Shown: piece after piece, positions 52,545-63,861 of the stretch
Layout of the letters: the number at the start of each line of letters is the position of its first letter
How positions within the stretch are numbered: position 1 is the first letter of the stretch
NCBI RefSeq assembly: GCF_001742185.1
Contig: NZ_CP015750.1
Coordinates: 124,001 to 188,000 of the forward strand
DNA length: 64,000 bases
From: Pectobacterium wasabiae CFBP 3304
GTDB lineage: Bacteria; Pseudomonadota; Gammaproteobacteria; Enterobacterales; Enterobacteriaceae
Reading direction: 5' to 3'
Notes under the pieces: generated by a model
Seen by the model: the letters and a program-made list of their open reading frames with translations, nothing else
Told to the model about the DNA's origin: nothing
Database searches by the model: none
Made by a program: the position numbers and the translations under genes

Positions 52545-55267
52545 TGTGCGGCCTCCCGCAGATTTTCAACGGTTGCACCCGCCAGCACCGGTGCAATACC
52601 CGGTAAGCCCAGCGGTAAACCAACCTGTCCCTGACCCAATGCCGCACTTAAGCGCAGTGGCAGACGTAGCGTTTGCCCTGCACAGGTCAATTCCAGCAAC
52701 GCACCCGCGTTTACGCCCAGCGTCGCTGCATCAGCCGGGTTCACCATTACGTAAGGCTCTGGCATACGCTGCTGAATTACGTCAGAACGCTGTGACATTT
52801 CATCACTACCAAACAGGTGATAATACGGCGCAACGCGCCATTGACCCGCCTGTGGGACGAAAGCCGCAGGAATGTTGTCGAAGTACGCCAGCGAACCTTC
52901 TCCGGCCTCGATCATACGCACACCGGGATCGCCATGACGCAAATGTCCGCCCACTTCGTCCTGGAATTTGTTCCAGGCTTGCGGTGAGTTCCAGCCTGGT
53001 GCCCAGGCAAATGGAATTTGCTGACGATTGGCTGTCGGGCTGTTGTTCCCTTCCATTGAGAAGGCAAACATGGTGTCTTTGTCGACAGGCTGACGCGGTT
53101 CATGCACGCTGATATTGGCACGCATCGCAGTACGGCCGCTGGAGCGAATCGGTGAACGCGACAATTTCTGCCCACGAATACGGAACGAAGCGTCCGGCGC
53201 AGCATCTTTAATCGCCGCTAGTTGCGGCAATGCAGTAACACACGCGTCAATCACGTTATCCAGTTGCGTCCAGTCAACCTGACGGCTGTTATAGGTGATA
53301 TACAGCGAGTGCAGCCAGCGCCAACTTTCCAACATAACAATTTTGTCGTTGTAGTACGTTGGATCATAGACCTGGAAGAAACGCTGAGCGCGGCCTTCTT
53401 GATTCACCAGCGTACCGTCGCTTTCAGCAAAGCTGGCAGCAGACAGAATGATGCTGGCTTTGTCCATGATGCGAGTACGCTGATGATCGACCACAATCAG
53501 GTTCTCAGCTTTTTCCAGTGCCGCATCAACGCGAGCGACCGGCGCATGACGGTAGAGATCGTTCTCCAAAACTACCACGCTGTCGGCTTCGTCGTTTTCC
53601 AACTGCACCAGTGCTTCATCCAGCGAACCGCCGCCCATGATTGACAACCCAATGCTGTTTGCAGCAGGTGCAACAAAGGTAATACCGACGTCAGAGCCAC
53701 GATTTTTCAGCGCTTTAGCAACGTTTGCCGCAGCGGAGATTACGTCTTCGCTACCTGCATTGGTGCCAGAGATGATGAGCGGCTTTTTCGCACCGGCCAG
53801 CGCCTGTACGATAATATCAACTTTCTGATCCAGACCCGCAGCCAGATCGGCAACTGCCGGTGCGCTGCTATCCAGACCATGTGCAATGGCAAAACCAAGG
53901 CGAGCCTGATCGGCAACCGGTGCACGATAGTTCCATGCCGCAATGTCGTCCAAACGGGTGTTGTCTACGTTGGTGACAAACAGCGGGTGCTTGGCATGCT
54001 GACCAATGTTCATGATCGCCGCAATCTGCCAGTCAGCCACTTTCTGTGCGGCCGCCATTTCGCGAGCTTTACCTTTAACAGCTTGACGAACGGCCAGAGC
54101 GATACGCGCCCCCGTCTGCGTTAGGTCTTCACCCAGAATCAGAACGGCATCATAGCCTTCGATCTCACGCAGCGCTGGCGTTCTCACGCCGCTTTCGCGC
54201 AGCACTTTCAGAATCAGTTGCAGACGATTTTGTTCTTCTTGCGCAATACCGGTGTAGAAGTTCTCTGCACCTACCAGCTCACGCAATGCGAAGTTGCTTT
54301 CAATGCTGGCACGTGGCGAGCCGATACCGATGGTTTTCTTCGCCTGACGCAGCACATCCGCCGCACCTTGCAGTGCCTGATCGGCATTCAGTGCGATCCA
54401 GTCATTACCACGACGTTGCAGCGGCTGGTTCGGACGGTCTTTCTGGTTGACATAGCCGTAACCAAAACGGCCGCGGTCACACAGAAAATAGTGGTTTACG
54501 CTACCGTTGAAACGGTTTTCGATACGACGCAGTTCGCCATAGCGTTCACCGGGGCTGGTATTACAACCGACGCTGCACTGTTGGCAGACGCTCGGTGCAA
54601 ACTGCATATCCCATTTACGGTTATAGCGCTCGGAGTGCGTTTTGTCGGTGAACACGCCAGTAGGACACACTTCAACCAGGTTACCGGAGAACTCACTTTC
54701 CAGCGTGCCATCTTCCGGGCGACCGAAATAGACGTTGTCGTGCGCGCCGTAAACGCCAAGATCTTTGCCATCCGCATAGTCTTTGTAGTAACGCACGCAG
54801 CGGTAGCAAGCGATACAGCGGTTCATCTCATGAGAAATAAACGGTCCGAGATCCTGATTGCGATGGGTACGCTTGGTGAAGCGATAGCGACGGAAGTTTT
54901 GCCCCGTCATAACCGTCATATCCTGCAAATGACAGTTACCGCCTTCCTCACACACCGGACAATCATGCGGGTGGTTGGTCATCAGAAACTCAACTATCGT
55001 CTTACGGAATAGCTTCGCTTCTTCATCTTCGATCGCGATGAACGCCCCATCGGTTGCTGGTGTCATACAGGACATCACCAGACGACCGCGAGTATCTTCC
55101 GCGTTTTGATACTGTTTTACCGCACAGAGGCGGCAAGATCCGACGCTCCCGAGCGCGGGGTGCCAGCAAAAGTAAGGAATATCAAGTCCCAGAGTCAGGC
55201 AAGCTTCTAGAAGGTTGTCTGCTCCGTTTACTTCATACTCTTTGCCGTCTACATGAATAGTAGCCAT
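52541..55267 (-). CDS. nuoG: NADH-quinone oxidoreductase subunit G
   Basis: A 908-residue iron-sulphur subunit of the peripheral arm. The N-terminus holds a [2Fe-2S] site ([15 protein letters not shown]), the His-coordinated cluster ([17 protein letters not shown]), and [10 protein letters not shown] with a later Cys in EVCPTGVF. After these come the extra N7 ligands ([14 protein letters not shown]) and a long molybdopterin-oxidoreductase-like body without a cofactor. Length matches E. coli NuoG (908). The start is [13 protein letters not shown] at 55267; longer starts (to 55315) lack homology. The preceding gap of 187 bases to nuoF is unusually long and contains an ERIC remnant. Confidence 0.97.
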   Translation of the reverse strand: MATIHVDGKEYEVNGADNLLEACLTLGLDIPYFCWHPALGSVGSCRLCAVKQYQNAEDTRGRLVMSCMTPATDGAFIAIEDEEAKLFRKTIVEFLMTNHPHDCPVCEEGGNCHLQDMTVMTGQNFRRYRFTKRTHRNQDLGPFISHEMNRCIACYRCVRYYKDYADGKDLGVYGAHDNVYFGRPEDGTLESEFSGNLVEVCPTGVFTDKTHSERYNRKWDMQFAPSVCQQCSVGCNTSPGERYGELRRIENRFNGSVNHYFLCDRGRFGYGYVNQKDRPNQPLQRRGNDWIALNADQALQGAADVLRQAKKTIGIGSPRASIESNFALRELVGAENFYTGIAQEEQNRLQLILKVLRESGVRTPALREIEGYDAVLILGEDLTQTGARIALAVRQAVKGKAREMAAAQKVADWQIAAIMNIGQHAKHPLFVTNVDNTRLDDIAAWNYRAPVADQARLGFAIAHGLDSSAPAVADLAAGLDQKVDIIVQALAGAKKPLIISGTNAGSEDVISAAANVAKALKNRGSDVGITFVAPAANSIGLSIMGGGSLDEALVQLENDEADSVVVLENDLYRHAPVARVDAALEKAENLIVVDHQRTRIMDKASIILSAASFAESDGTLVNQEGRAQRFFQVYDPTYYNDKIVMLESWRWLHSLYITYNSRQVDWTQLDNVIDACVTALPQLAAIKDAAPDASFRIRGQKLSRSPIRSSGRTAMRANISVHEPRQPVDKDTMFAFSMEGNNSPTANRQQIPFAWAPGWNSPQAWNKFQDEVGGHLRHGDPGVRMIEAGEGSLAYFDNIPAAFVPQAGQWRVAPYYHLFGSDEMSQRSDVIQQRMPEPYVMVNPADAATLGVNAGALLELTCAGQTLRLPLRLSAALGQGQVGLPLGLPGIAPVLAGATVENLREAAQ

Positions 55268-55323
55268 AGTCAGCATGCTTCCATAATGGCCCGTGTTGCC
55301 ACGAGCGCTAATCAAAAATTCTG

Positions 55324-55385
55324 TATACCCTCATCTTTCAAATCGCAAATGCGTTGGCTACCTGCGCCTTGAAATCTATTGGGTT
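55324..55385 (-). repeat. Shrunken ERIC-like element between nuoF and nuoG
   Basis: Minus strand reads CCCAATAGATTTCAAG then GCGCAGGTAGCCAACGCATT and TGCGATTTGAAAGATGAGGGTATA. These are the two ends of an ERIC element; the central part with both ERIC primer cores is missing. About 60 bases instead of about 120. Confidence 0.65.
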
Positions 55386-55390
55386 TATGA

Positions 55391-55412
55391 GGGTGGCTTA
55401 TTTGCGCCACCC
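55391..55412 (-). other. Hairpin in the nuoF-nuoG gap
   Basis: 7-base stem GGGTGGC/GCCACCC with an 8-base loop, just upstream (in transcription order) of the ERIC remnant. No T-run. May affect nuoFG mRNA processing. Confidence 0.4.
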
Positions 55413-55454
55413 TGCGGATACATTCACTGCATCTCGCACGTGTTGAGCGATAGC

Positions 55455-56804
55455 TTACCAGCGCTCTTTCAACAGGTTAGGCTGGATACCGCCAATCGCT
55501 TTAAGATTGCCTAAATACTGTTTAGAGATACCCGCTTCGAATTCTTCCCGGAAATACTTGATGGCACTTTGCAGCGGCTCGACCGCACCCGGCGCATGCG
55601 CACAGAAGGTGTTACCCGGCCCGAGGAAACGGCAAAGCTGCTCCAGCGTTTCGATATCGCCAGGCTGGCCTTCGCCATTCTCCAGCGCACGCAGAATCTT
55701 CACGCTCCACGGCAAACCATCGCGGCACGGCGTACACCAGCCACAGGATTCACGGGCGAAGAACTCTTCGAGGTTACGCGTCAACGAAACCATATTGATT
55801 TCGTGGTCGACAGCCATCGCCAGCGCAGTACCCATACGGCTACCTGCTTTTGCAATGTGCTCAAAATCCATTGGTAGATCGAGGTGACTTTCCGTCAGAA
55901 AATCCGTACCTGCACCGCCCGGCTGCCAAGCTTTCAGCTTCAGACCATCGCGCATGCCACCCGCATAGTCTTCCAAAATCTCGCGCGCTGTAGTGCCGAA
56001 AGGCAGTTCCCACAGGCCAGGGTTCTTGACCCGACCCGAGAAGCCCATCAGTTTCGTGCCAGCATCTTTACTTTTACCCGCAGACAACCCCTGATACCAC
56101 GCCGCACCGTGCTCGATAATCGCCGGTACGTTGCACAGCGTTTCCACGTTGTTGACGCAGGTCGGTTTACCCCAAACACCCGCAGACGCAGGGAACGGCG
56201 GCTTGGAACGAGGATTGGCACGACGGCCTTCCAGCGAGTTAATCAGTGCCGTTTCTTCACCGCAGATATAACGCCCAGCGCCCGTATGCACGAACAGCTC
56301 AAAATCGAACCCGCTGCCCAGAATATTCTTGCCCAGCAGACCAGCGGCTTTTGCTTCTTCAATTGCGCGACGCAGGTTAACCGCAGCTTCGATGTATTCG
56401 CCCCGCAGGAAGATGTAGCCGCGGTAGGCTTTCAGCGCAAACGCGCTGATTAGCATACCTTCAACCAGCAGATGAGGCTCTTGCTCCATCAGCAGGCGGT
56501 CTTTATAAGTACCCGGCTCCATCTCATCCGCGTTACACAGCAGGTAGCGGATGTTCATGCTTTCGTCTTTCGGCATCAGGCTCCACTTCAAGCCTGTTGA
56601 GAAGCCCGCGCCGCCACGCCCTTTCAGGCCAGCGTCTTTAACCAGTGAGACCACTTCATCCTGTGCCATGCCGGTTAACGCTTTTTGCGCGGCGACATAA
56701 CCATTTTTGCTGCGATATTCATCCAGCCACACTGGCTGCTTGTCTGCGCGTAAACGCCAGGTCAGAGGATGCTGCTCAGCCGTCAGAACAATGTCTTTAC
56801 TCAT
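55455..56804 (-). CDS. nuoF: NADH-quinone oxidoreductase subunit F (NADH and FMN site)
   Basis: A 449-residue subunit that oxidises NADH at FMN and holds cluster N3. It has [16 protein letters not shown] (nucleotide site), [21 protein letters not shown] (FMN), and the cluster ligands in [12 protein letters not shown] with a distal Cys in [10 protein letters not shown]. The ATG overlaps the nuoE stop by 4 bases. Downstream is the long gap with repeats before nuoG. Confidence 0.97.
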   Translation of the reverse strand: MSKDIVLTAEQHPLTWRLRADKQPVWLDEYRSKNGYVAAQKALTGMAQDEVVSLVKDAGLKGRGGAGFSTGLKWSLMPKDESMNIRYLLCNADEMEPGTYKDRLLMEQEPHLLVEGMLISAFALKAYRGYIFLRGEYIEAAVNLRRAIEEAKAAGLLGKNILGSGFDFELFVHTGAGRYICGEETALINSLEGRRANPRSKPPFPASAGVWGKPTCVNNVETLCNVPAIIEHGAAWYQGLSAGKSKDAGTKLMGFSGRVKNPGLWELPFGTTAREILEDYAGGMRDGLKLKAWQPGGAGTDFLTESHLDLPMDFEHIAKAGSRMGTALAMAVDHEINMVSLTRNLEEFFARESCGWCTPCRDGLPWSVKILRALENGEGQPGDIETLEQLCRFLGPGNTFCAHAPGAVEPLQSAIKYFREEFEAGISKQYLGNLKAIGGIQPNLLKERW

Positions 56805-57346
56805 TGATACTGCTCCAATAACGTTTCAATACCTTCCGGCGTCACATGGCTGTGGGTATCGTCGTCAATCATCATTGACGGCCCTTTGTCACAGTTCCCC
56901 AGGCAGCAGGTCGGCAACAGCGTGAAACGTCCATCGAACGTTGTCTGTCCCGGTTTAATGCTGAGCTTACGCTCCAGCGCAGCCTGAACGCCCTGGTAGC
57001 CATTGATGTGGCACACAACGCTGTCGCAATAGCGAATAATGTGACGTCCGACAGGCTGGCGATAAATCTGGCTGTAGAACGTAGCCACGCCTTCCACATC
57101 ACTGGCAGGAATACCCAGCAGATCGGCAATCGCGTGGATAGCCCCATCCGGCACCCAGCCGCGTTCTTTTTGCACAATTTTCAGTGCTTCAATTGATGCG
57201 GCGCGTGCATCTTCATAGTGATGTTTTTCGTGCTCAATGGCGTCACGTTCGGCGTCACTCAATACAAAAGTGCTTTCTTTTGTCAGCGAATCGGCAGCCG
57301 GTTGTCCCAGAGCGTCAATATGATCGTGATTGTTGTGATCATGCAT
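56801..57346 (-). CDS. nuoE: NADH-quinone oxidoreductase subunit E
   Basis: A 181-residue thioredoxin-like subunit with a [2Fe-2S] cluster (N1a); the ligands are in [14 protein letters not shown] and [13 protein letters not shown]. Compared with E. coli NuoE (166 residues) it has a longer and His-rich N-terminus ([15 protein letters not shown]). The start at 57346 is 3 bases after the nuoCD stop. It works beside NuoF in the electron-input part. Confidence 0.96.
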   Translation of the reverse strand: MHDHNNHDHIDALGQPAADSLTKESTFVLSDAERDAIEHEKHHYEDARAASIEALKIVQKERGWVPDGAIHAIADLLGIPASDVEGVATFYSQIYRQPVGRHIIRYCDSVVCHINGYQGVQAALERKLSIKPGQTTFDGRFTLLPTCCLGNCDKGPSMMIDDDTHSHVTPEGIETLLEQYQ

Positions 57347-57348
57347 AG

Positions 57349-59148
57349 TTAGCGGTCCACATCTGACATTACGAAATCAATACTGCCGAGGTAAACGATC
57401 AGATCGGATACCAGACACCCGCGAATTACAGAAGGAATCTGTTGCAGATGCGCATAGCTCGGCGTGCGAATACGGGTACGGTAGCTCATCGTGCCGCCGT
57501 CACTGGTCAGGTAATAGCTGTTGATACCTTTTGTTGCCTCAACCATCTGGAATGATTCATTGGCAGGCATCACCGGTCCCCAGGAAACCTGGAGGAAGTG
57601 GTTAATCAGCGTATCAATATGCTGCAACGTGCGCTCTTTTGGTGGTGGCGTCGTCAGCGGGTGATCCGCTTTGAACGGCCCTTCCGGCATGTTCTTGAGG
57701 CACTGATCCAGAATCCGCAGGCTCTGACGCAGTTCTTCAACTTTCAGCATAACGCGGCTATAGCAATCGCTGATGCCGTCGCCTACTGGCACTTCAAAGT
57801 CAAAGTTTTCATAACCGGAATAAGGACGCCATTTGCGCACGTCAAAACCAATGCCTGTGGCACGCAGACCCGCACCGGTTACGCCCCATTCCAATGCTTC
57901 TTTCGCATTGTAGGCCGCAACACCCTGAGTACGACCTTTCAGGATGGTGTTCTGTAACGCGGATTTGACATAGGTATCAAGGCGGGCCGGCATCCAGTCG
58001 AGGAATTCACGCAGCAGACGTTCCCAGCCGCGTGGCAGATCGTGCGCCACACCGCCAATACGGAACCAGGCTGGATGCATACGGAAACCAGTAATCGCTT
58101 CAACCAAATCGTAAATTTTCTGGCGGTCCGTAAATGCAAAGAACACCGGTGTCATTGCACCGACGTCCTGAATATAGGTACTGATATACAGCAGATGGCT
58201 ATTAATACGGAACAGCTCAGACAGCATCACACGAATCGTTTTAACGCGATCCGGCACCTCGATACCCGCCAGTTTCTCAACGGCCAGTACATACGGCATT
58301 TCGTTAACGCAGCCACCAAGGTATTCAATACGGTCAGTATAAGGAATGTAGCTATGCCAAGATTGACGCTCGCCCATTTTCTCTGCGCCACGATGGTGGT
58401 AACCCACATCAGGCACGCAGTCGACGATTTCCTCACCATCCAATTGCAGGATAATACGGAAGGCACCATGTGAAGAGGGGTGGTTCGGACCGAGGTTGAG
58501 GAACATGAAATCCTCATTCTCCGTGCCGCGCTTCATGCCCCATTCTTCCGGTTTAAACGTCAGCGATTCCATTTCCAGATCTTCTTTCTGCTTAGTCAGC
58601 TCGAAAGGATCGAATTCGGTCGCACGCGCCGGATAATCTTTACGCAGTGGATGCCCTTCCCACGTCTGCGGCATCATGATGCGTGTCAGATTTGGGTGAC
58701 CATCGAAGGCCATGCCGAACATTTCCCACGTTTCCCGCTCATACCAGTTGGCATTCGGAAACAGTTTGGTCACGGTCGGCAAATGCAGATCATTCTCGGC
58801 CAGCGCGACTTTTAGCATGATGTCGCGGTTACGCTCAATAGAAATTAAGTGATAAAAAACGGAGTAGTCGGCAGCGGGTAAACCTTCACGATGGGTACGC
58901 AGACGCTCATCCATACCGTGCAGGTCAAACAGCATGACATAAGGCTTTGGCTGTTTTTTCAGGAATGTGACAACATCGAGTAATTGCTCACGTTTAACCC
59001 ACACAACGGGAATACCCGTGCGGGTTGCCTGTACAGTAAATGAATCTGGTCCAAAACGGTTACACAGTTCGCCAACGACCGGATCATTAAGATGATCGCG
59101 AGTTTGCCAGCCTGGCTGAGCGAGATCGTGTGTCGTTAAATCTGTCAT
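57349..59148 (-). CDS. nuoC: NADH-quinone oxidoreductase fused subunit C/D
   Basis: A 599-residue fusion of NuoC (about residues 1-190; [45 protein letters not shown]) and the 49-kDa NuoD (about 205-599; [46 protein letters not shown]). The conserved His and Tyr of the quinone site in NuoD are present. The C-D fusion is normal for Enterobacterales and matches the E. coli protein (about 600 residues). It is separated from nuoB by 98 bases. Confidence 0.97.
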   Translation of the reverse strand: MTDLTTHDLAQPGWQTRDHLNDPVVGELCNRFGPDSFTVQATRTGIPVVWVKREQLLDVVTFLKKQPKPYVMLFDLHGMDERLRTHREGLPAADYSVFYHLISIERNRDIMLKVALAENDLHLPTVTKLFPNANWYERETWEMFGMAFDGHPNLTRIMMPQTWEGHPLRKDYPARATEFDPFELTKQKEDLEMESLTFKPEEWGMKRGTENEDFMFLNLGPNHPSSHGAFRIILQLDGEEIVDCVPDVGYHHRGAEKMGERQSWHSYIPYTDRIEYLGGCVNEMPYVLAVEKLAGIEVPDRVKTIRVMLSELFRINSHLLYISTYIQDVGAMTPVFFAFTDRQKIYDLVEAITGFRMHPAWFRIGGVAHDLPRGWERLLREFLDWMPARLDTYVKSALQNTILKGRTQGVAAYNAKEALEWGVTGAGLRATGIGFDVRKWRPYSGYENFDFEVPVGDGISDCYSRVMLKVEELRQSLRILDQCLKNMPEGPFKADHPLTTPPPKERTLQHIDTLINHFLQVSWGPVMPANESFQMVEATKGINSYYLTSDGGTMSYRTRIRTPSYAHLQQIPSVIRGCLVSDLIVYLGSIDFVMSDVDR

Positions 59149-59246
59149 AAATATGTCACCACATTAAATGTGCTATTTCTGTATCTGATAATGACCGCAC
59201 ACTATTATCGAGGTATTACACGGCCACCGGATTTATCAGCTACAGG

Positions 59247-59921
59247 TCAAATCTCATCAGGCGAACGCAGGTTGGTCACTGCGATTCGCTCGCCGCGTTT
59301 GCGCTCACGCTCAGATTGCATATTGGCGCGGTAAACGCCCTGTTCGCCTACCACCCATGACAGAGGGCGGCGTTCTTTACCGATGGATTCTTTCAGCAGC
59401 AGCAACGCTTGCATGTAAGCTTCTGGACGCGGAGGGCAGCCCGGAATATACACATCAACGGGCAGGAATTTATCTACACCCTGGACAACGGAATAGATAT
59501 CGTACATACCGCCAGAGTTAGCGCACGCGCCCATGGAGATAACCCATTTAGGCTCAAGCATTTGCTCGTACAGACGCTGAATAACAGGGGCCATTTTGGT
59601 AAAACAGGTTCCGGCTACAACCATGAAGTCAGCCTGACGTGGCGACGCACGCAGAACCTCAGCACCAAAGCGTGCAACGTCATGAACGGCGGTAAATGAC
59701 GTCACCATTTCTACATAGCAACAGGAAAGGCCGAAGTTATACGGCCACAGGGAGTTCTGACGACCCCAGTTCACCGTATCGTGTAATGCATGTTCCAGTT
59801 TGCCCATGTAGACACTGCGGTGAACATGTTGCTCCAGAGGGTCGGAAACGATCTCCTGACGTTGCAGGGGATAACGGTCATTCTCACCGTCCGGCTCTAT
59901 GCGGGTGAGCGTATAGTCCAT
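59247..59921 (-). CDS. nuoB: NADH-quinone oxidoreductase subunit B (cluster N2)
   Basis: A 224-residue subunit with the terminal [4Fe-4S] cluster N2 beside quinone: ligands in [17 protein letters not shown] and PGCPPRPE (tandem Cys plus two). Slightly longer than E. coli NuoB (220), mostly at the C-terminus ([13 protein letters not shown]). Follows nuoA by 17 bases. Confidence 0.97.
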   Translation of the reverse strand: MDYTLTRIEPDGENDRYPLQRQEIVSDPLEQHVHRSVYMGKLEHALHDTVNWGRQNSLWPYNFGLSCCYVEMVTSFTAVHDVARFGAEVLRASPRQADFMVVAGTCFTKMAPVIQRLYEQMLEPKWVISMGACANSGGMYDIYSVVQGVDKFLPVDVYIPGCPPRPEAYMQALLLLKESIGKERRPLSWVVGEQGVYRANMQSERERKRGERIAVTNLRSPDEI

Positions 59922-59938
59922 CTTAAAATGCCTCGCTG

Positions 59939-60379
59939 TTACTGCGGATGAGTGTTGGTAGTGTTGATGATGTCTGATTTAACGACTTGTCTCTTGGAAC
60001 GAACCGGGGTCCAGTCAAGTGCCCCAACGCGAACCAGATAAACCAAACCAGCCAACAGCACCAAAATGAAAATGGTTGCTTCAATGAAGCCAATCCAGCC
60101 GCTTTCTTTGATAGACACAGCCCAAGCGTAGAGATAGAGGGCTTCAACGTCGAAGATAACGAAGAACATAGCGACAAGATAAAATTTAGCAGACAGACGT
60201 AACCGCGCTGAACCCACGGAATCGATCCCGGATTCATAAGGTACGTTTTTGGCTCTGCCTTTTGCTCTCCCGCCCAGCAAGAATCCACCGGTCAGCATGA
60301 AGACGCAAAGGCCTATAGCGATGATAAGGAATAGCGCAAACGCCCAATGATGGGCGAGGATTTCAGTAGTTGTTGACAT
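59939..60379 (-). CDS. nuoA: NADH-quinone oxidoreductase subunit A
   Basis: First gene of the operon; a 146-residue membrane subunit with three helices. It has the conserved [44 protein letters not shown] core (Glu and Asp of the E-channel near FDVEALYL). A long non-coding region of about 675 bases precedes it and must contain the main nuo promoters. Confidence 0.97.
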   Translation of the reverse strand: MSTTTEILAHHWAFALFLIIAIGLCVFMLTGGFLLGGRAKGRAKNVPYESGIDSVGSARLRLSAKFYLVAMFFVIFDVEALYLYAWAVSIKESGWIGFIEATIFILVLLAGLVYLVRVGALDWTPVRSKRQVVKSDIINTTNTHPQ

Positions 60380-61001
60380 TCTCTTTGCTTACTCATCAAA
60401 AGTGGCAGGTAATATCTCTGCTCTGTTATCGGCAGTTAATGCGCCACATCGATTAAAAGGAAGGATTAATAACCACAAAAAAGCACGGAAACGTATCAGG
60501 TAAGCCTTGCTTGGTATGGTTGAGCCCCTAAATTTGTAACCTTTTTTTCAACCTTACTAAAAATAACAGTACATTACTTTACATGCACGCTGTTTTGTTA
60601 ACATTTTGTGTTCTCACCCGTAGCTAAATCGAGTCAGTGCCTTCCTCAGTTAACTAGAACGCAGCAGCATAAAAAGCAAGTTTGCAGCGTCACTATACCA
60701 TTTCCACAGAAAATGCCTGTTCCCCCATGTGGTTATTAGGGGTATTTTTTGATCCAGCACACATTTTTACCAATTTAGTTAGTAAAAAAATCACACGGAT
60801 TCAGGACAAGGAAGGATGTCATTTTCCATAACATAATTTTAAAAAAATAGAACCAGCGTTTTATAAAAAGAAATAACGCCTGATTTCGCTACGCCTAGGC
60901 TATTGATACCAAATGGAAAACGCAAAGTGGGAGAAAACTGGAGAAATCAGGTCAATAAGACGCCGCCTACGCGGGTTTAACACATTAGTCATAAATCATC
61001 A
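60380..61001. other. Upstream region of nuoA
   Basis: About 620 bases without a gene, A+T-rich, between the co-directional lrhA and nuoA genes. In E. coli the equivalent region carries the nuo promoters and sites for ArcA, NarL and LrhA. I see no site here clean enough to list, and no small ORF with a credible ribosome-binding site. Confidence 0.5.
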
Positions 61002-61035
61002 TCATTCGGGGTGCATCCCTACCCTCCCCGAATGA
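61002..61035 (-). terminator. Hairpin after lrhA/hexA
   Basis: Perfect 10-base stem TCATTCGGGG/CCCCGAATGA with a 14-base loop, 20 bases past the lrhA stop. No T-run on the minus strand, so efficiency is uncertain. Confidence 0.55.
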
Positions 61036-61055
61036 TAGTTAACTACCCATTACGA

Positions 61056-62006
61056 TTAGATCGCGTCCTTCAGCGACGAATCAGAAGACAACTTTCCATT
61101 CGTACTATTTGCCAACATACTGACAGGCGTAATGTGAGAAGGCTTCCCTGATTCAATCACATTGAAAATTGCCGTCGCCAGTTCATTCTCCTGATTAGGA
61201 TTCTGGCAAAGAAAATAACGGGTTTCAGGCAATCTCGGCAACCCTTCCTCTTCGCCCAACACCCGTAGTTCCGGACTCATCATTTCCACCGAACGCACAG
61301 TGATCCCCATGCCCGCCTTCACGGCGGCACGCACAGCAGAGAGCGTTGAAGCCACATAGGCGATTCTCCAAGGGATCCCAGCAGCCGTCAGTTGCTGTGT
61401 GGCCAACGAACGGAAAGGGCTTGGCTCATCCAGCACAACCAAAGGTATAGGTTCTTGCGCTCGGAACTGATAATCCGCCGCGCAATACCATAACGTCGGG
61501 GAACTACGCAATAACACATGGGGAAACAGCACACCGCTCATTGTGGTAATGACCAGATCTATTTTCCCCTGATTCAGCATTTCCATCATTTCAGCACTAC
61601 GTTTTATACTGACATTGACGGAGAGTTTAGGAAATACGGATGCCACCCGATGTAAAATATAAGGAAGGATGGTGTCTGCCGTATCGTCAGACGCCCCGAT
61701 GGTTAGCGTGCCTTGAATATCACTGTACATTAATGAAATACAGGCTTCATCATTGAATTGTAATATTTTTCTGGCATAACCTAGAAATTGTATACCATGT
61801 TCGGTCAGCAATTTATTACGCCCGTGTCGGGCAAAAAGCTCCTTTCCGATGAGTTGCTCCAGCCGCTGCATCTGCTGGCTAACAGCCGATTGAGTCCGAT
61901 TGACTGCGGTTGCCGCTGCTGCAAATGTATTTAAATCTGCAACGGCAACAAACGTCCTCAGTAAATCAAGATCGAGATTAAGTACTGGTCGATTTGCACT
62001 GGTCAT
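61056..62006 (-). CDS. lrhA: LysR-type regulator LrhA, called HexA in Pectobacterium
   Basis: A 316-residue LysR-family regulator: HTH at residues 10-68 ([35 protein letters not shown]) and a C-terminal effector domain. The N-terminal 90 residues are almost identical to E. coli LrhA. In soft-rot bacteria this orthologue is HexA (PecT in Dickeya), a repressor of exoenzymes and motility; next to nuo the position also matches E. coli lrhA. ATG 62006 (MTSANRP) is preferred over 62018. The C-terminal 25 residues ([20 protein letters not shown]) differ from E. coli. If the host is a soft-rot species, this gene is a virulence master regulator. Confidence 0.95.
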   Translation of the reverse strand: MTSANRPVLNLDLDLLRTFVAVADLNTFAAAATAVNRTQSAVSQQMQRLEQLIGKELFARHGRNKLLTEHGIQFLGYARKILQFNDEACISLMYSDIQGTLTIGASDDTADTILPYILHRVASVFPKLSVNVSIKRSAEMMEMLNQGKIDLVITTMSGVLFPHVLLRSSPTLWYCAADYQFRAQEPIPLVVLDEPSPFRSLATQQLTAAGIPWRIAYVASTLSAVRAAVKAGMGITVRSVEMMSPELRVLGEEEGLPRLPETRYFLCQNPNQENELATAIFNVIESGKPSHITPVSMLANSTNGKLSSDSSLKDAI

Positions 62007-62504
62007 ACGATTTTTCACTTATCTATTTTAATTTTAACAAAATATTCCTGGTGTTTTATTACATGTACAGGTAATGACCGATACATTTAAAGACACTATC
62101 GCAGACGCACGATAAGGGCAAAAAAATACTTATATTTCGTTACCCCTATCGCCTTTCCATTGGTAAGACATCACATAATTAAATGGCTCACCTGCCTTAA
62201 TCCTTTATTCAATAACAACGACACGTTTTTTATTTCACCCTACGAAATAAATACGCTCCACACGTAAATAAACACGCTATCCCTGTCACCCAATTCTGGC
62301 GCTAAAAAGTGCGGCCTGAACGGTTATCCGCTCCCTACAATATCGCACCATTCGACGAGTACACAACCATATAGTGCAGATGCGCAATCATTTGCAGCGA
62401 AAGCGATAATCATTCTTCAAAAGGTACTTTAGGAGGAGTACATTAAGCAGGTTATGCTATTCCGTATGGGAATATGCGCTCTCTGCAAAAGGTTCGTACT
62501 ATTT
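62007..62504. other. Divergent promoter region lrhA / alaA
   Basis: About 500 bases without a gene, as is usual for lrhA orthologues, which have long autoregulated leaders. Contains a decamer GATAATCATT (62405-62414) that is half a Fur-type site, and AGGAGG at about 62432 that is too far from any ATG for the usual start. Confidence 0.5.
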
Positions 62505-63719
62505 ATGTCTCCGATTGAAAAATCCAAGAAACTGGAGAACGTATGCTATGACATCCGTGGCCCAGTTCTAAAGGAAGCCAAGCGGCTTGAAGAAGAAGGT
62601 AATAAGGTCCTTAAACTGAATATTGGCAACCCTGCGCCTTTCGGCTTTGAGGCACCTGACGAAATTCTGGTCGATGTCATCCGTAACCTGCCAACAGCAC
62701 AGGGCTACTGTGATTCTAAAGGGCTCTATTCCGCCCGTAAGGCCATCGTTCAGCACTATCAGGCACGGGATATGCGCGATATGACGGTTGAAGACGTCTA
62801 TATTGGCAACGGTGTTTCCGAACTCATCGTACAATCCATGCAAGCGCTGCTCAATCCGGGCGATGAAATGCTGGTTCCCGCACCGGATTACCCACTCTGG
62901 ACCGCGGCGGTTTCCCTGTCTAACGGCAATGCCGTTCACTATCTCTGCGATGAGTCCTCCGATTGGTTCCCCGATCTGGATGATATCCGCAAAAAGATCA
63001 CCTCTAACACTCGCGGTATTGTCATCATCAACCCGAACAACCCGACGGGTGCGGTCTACAGCAAAGAACTGTTGCTGGATATCGTGTCTATCGCGCGTGA
63101 GCACAACCTGATTATTTTCGCCGACGAAATTTACGACAAAATTCTGTATGACGATGCGCAACATCACTCTATTGCCGCTCTGGCACCGGACCTGCTGACG
63201 GTCACGTTCAACGGGCTGTCCAAGACATACCGTGTGGCAGGTTTCCGTCAAGGCTGGATGGTACTGAACGGCCCGAAAAAACACGCCAAAGGCTATATTG
63301 AAGGGCTCGAAATGCTGGCTTCAATGCGTTTGTGTGCCAACGTGCCGATGCAGCATGCGATTCAAACCGCACTGGGGGGATATCAAAGCATCAGCGAATT
63401 TATTCAACCCGGCGGGCGCCTGTACGAACAGCGTAACCGCTCCTGGGAGTTGATCAACCAGATCCCCGGCGTATCGTGCGTAAAACCACGCGGTGCGCTC
63501 TATATGTTCCCACGCATTGATGCCAAGCGCTTTAATATCCACGACGACCAAAAACTGGTACTGGATCTCCTGTTACAAGAAAAAGTGTTACTGGTTCAGG
63601 GCACCGCCTTTAACTGGCCTTACCCGGATCATGTGCGTATTGTCACGCTACCGCGTATTGATGAGCTGGACATGGCAATCCACAAATTAGGGCGTTTCCT
63701 GGGGCATTATCATCAATAA
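62505..63719 (+). CDS. alaA: Glutamate-pyruvate (alanine) aminotransferase AlaA
   Basis: A 404-residue fold-type I PLP enzyme that makes alanine from pyruvate and glutamate. It shows NPNNPTGAVYS, FADEIYDKILYD and the PLP Lys in TFNGLSKTYRVAGFRQGW. Sequence is almost identical to E. coli AlaA (YfbQ) throughout, and the neighbours lrhA and yfbR are the same. I start at MSPIEKS (62505) by homology. The frame stays open upstream to ATG 62454 and an AGGAGG lies before it, so a 17-residue longer form is possible. Ends in a hairpin. Confidence 0.95.
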   Translation: MSPIEKSKKLENVCYDIRGPVLKEAKRLEEEGNKVLKLNIGNPAPFGFEAPDEILVDVIRNLPTAQGYCDSKGLYSARKAIVQHYQARDMRDMTVEDVYIGNGVSELIVQSMQALLNPGDEMLVPAPDYPLWTAAVSLSNGNAVHYLCDESSDWFPDLDDIRKKITSNTRGIVIINPNNPTGAVYSKELLLDIVSIAREHNLIIFADEIYDKILYDDAQHHSIAALAPDLLTVTFNGLSKTYRVAGFRQGWMVLNGPKKHAKGYIEGLEMLASMRLCANVPMQHAIQTALGGYQSISEFIQPGGRLYEQRNRSWELINQIPGVSCVKPRGALYMFPRIDAKRFNIHDDQKLVLDLLLQEKVLLVQGTAFNWPYPDHVRIVTLPRIDELDMAIHKLGRFLGHYHQ

Positions 63720-63742
63720 CCCAGCAGTCAGCGAATCGACCA

Positions 63743-63767
63743 TCGCCGGGCAGTCGTCGCCCGGCGA
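63743..63767 (+). terminator. Hairpin after alaA
   Basis: Perfect 9-base stem TCGCCGGGC/GCCCGGCGA with a 7-base loop, 23 bases past the alaA stop; followed by AAGCC, no T-run. Confidence 0.5.
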
Positions 63768-63861
63768 AAGCCAGACCTTCGTTTGCATAATCTTTGGCAA
63801 GTGCTCACAATAGACGCCCACGATATTGATATTTCACCGCGCTGTTGTCTGAGAGATCGCC

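Noticed and set aside
54218..55012. 264-codon plus-strand frame opposite nuoG
   Set aside because: It is the antisense shadow of a highly conserved gene, without ribosome-binding site or recognisable domain.
62405..62414. GATAATCATT as a Fur box of alaA
   Set aside because: Only one half of the consensus matches, and alaA is not an iron gene.
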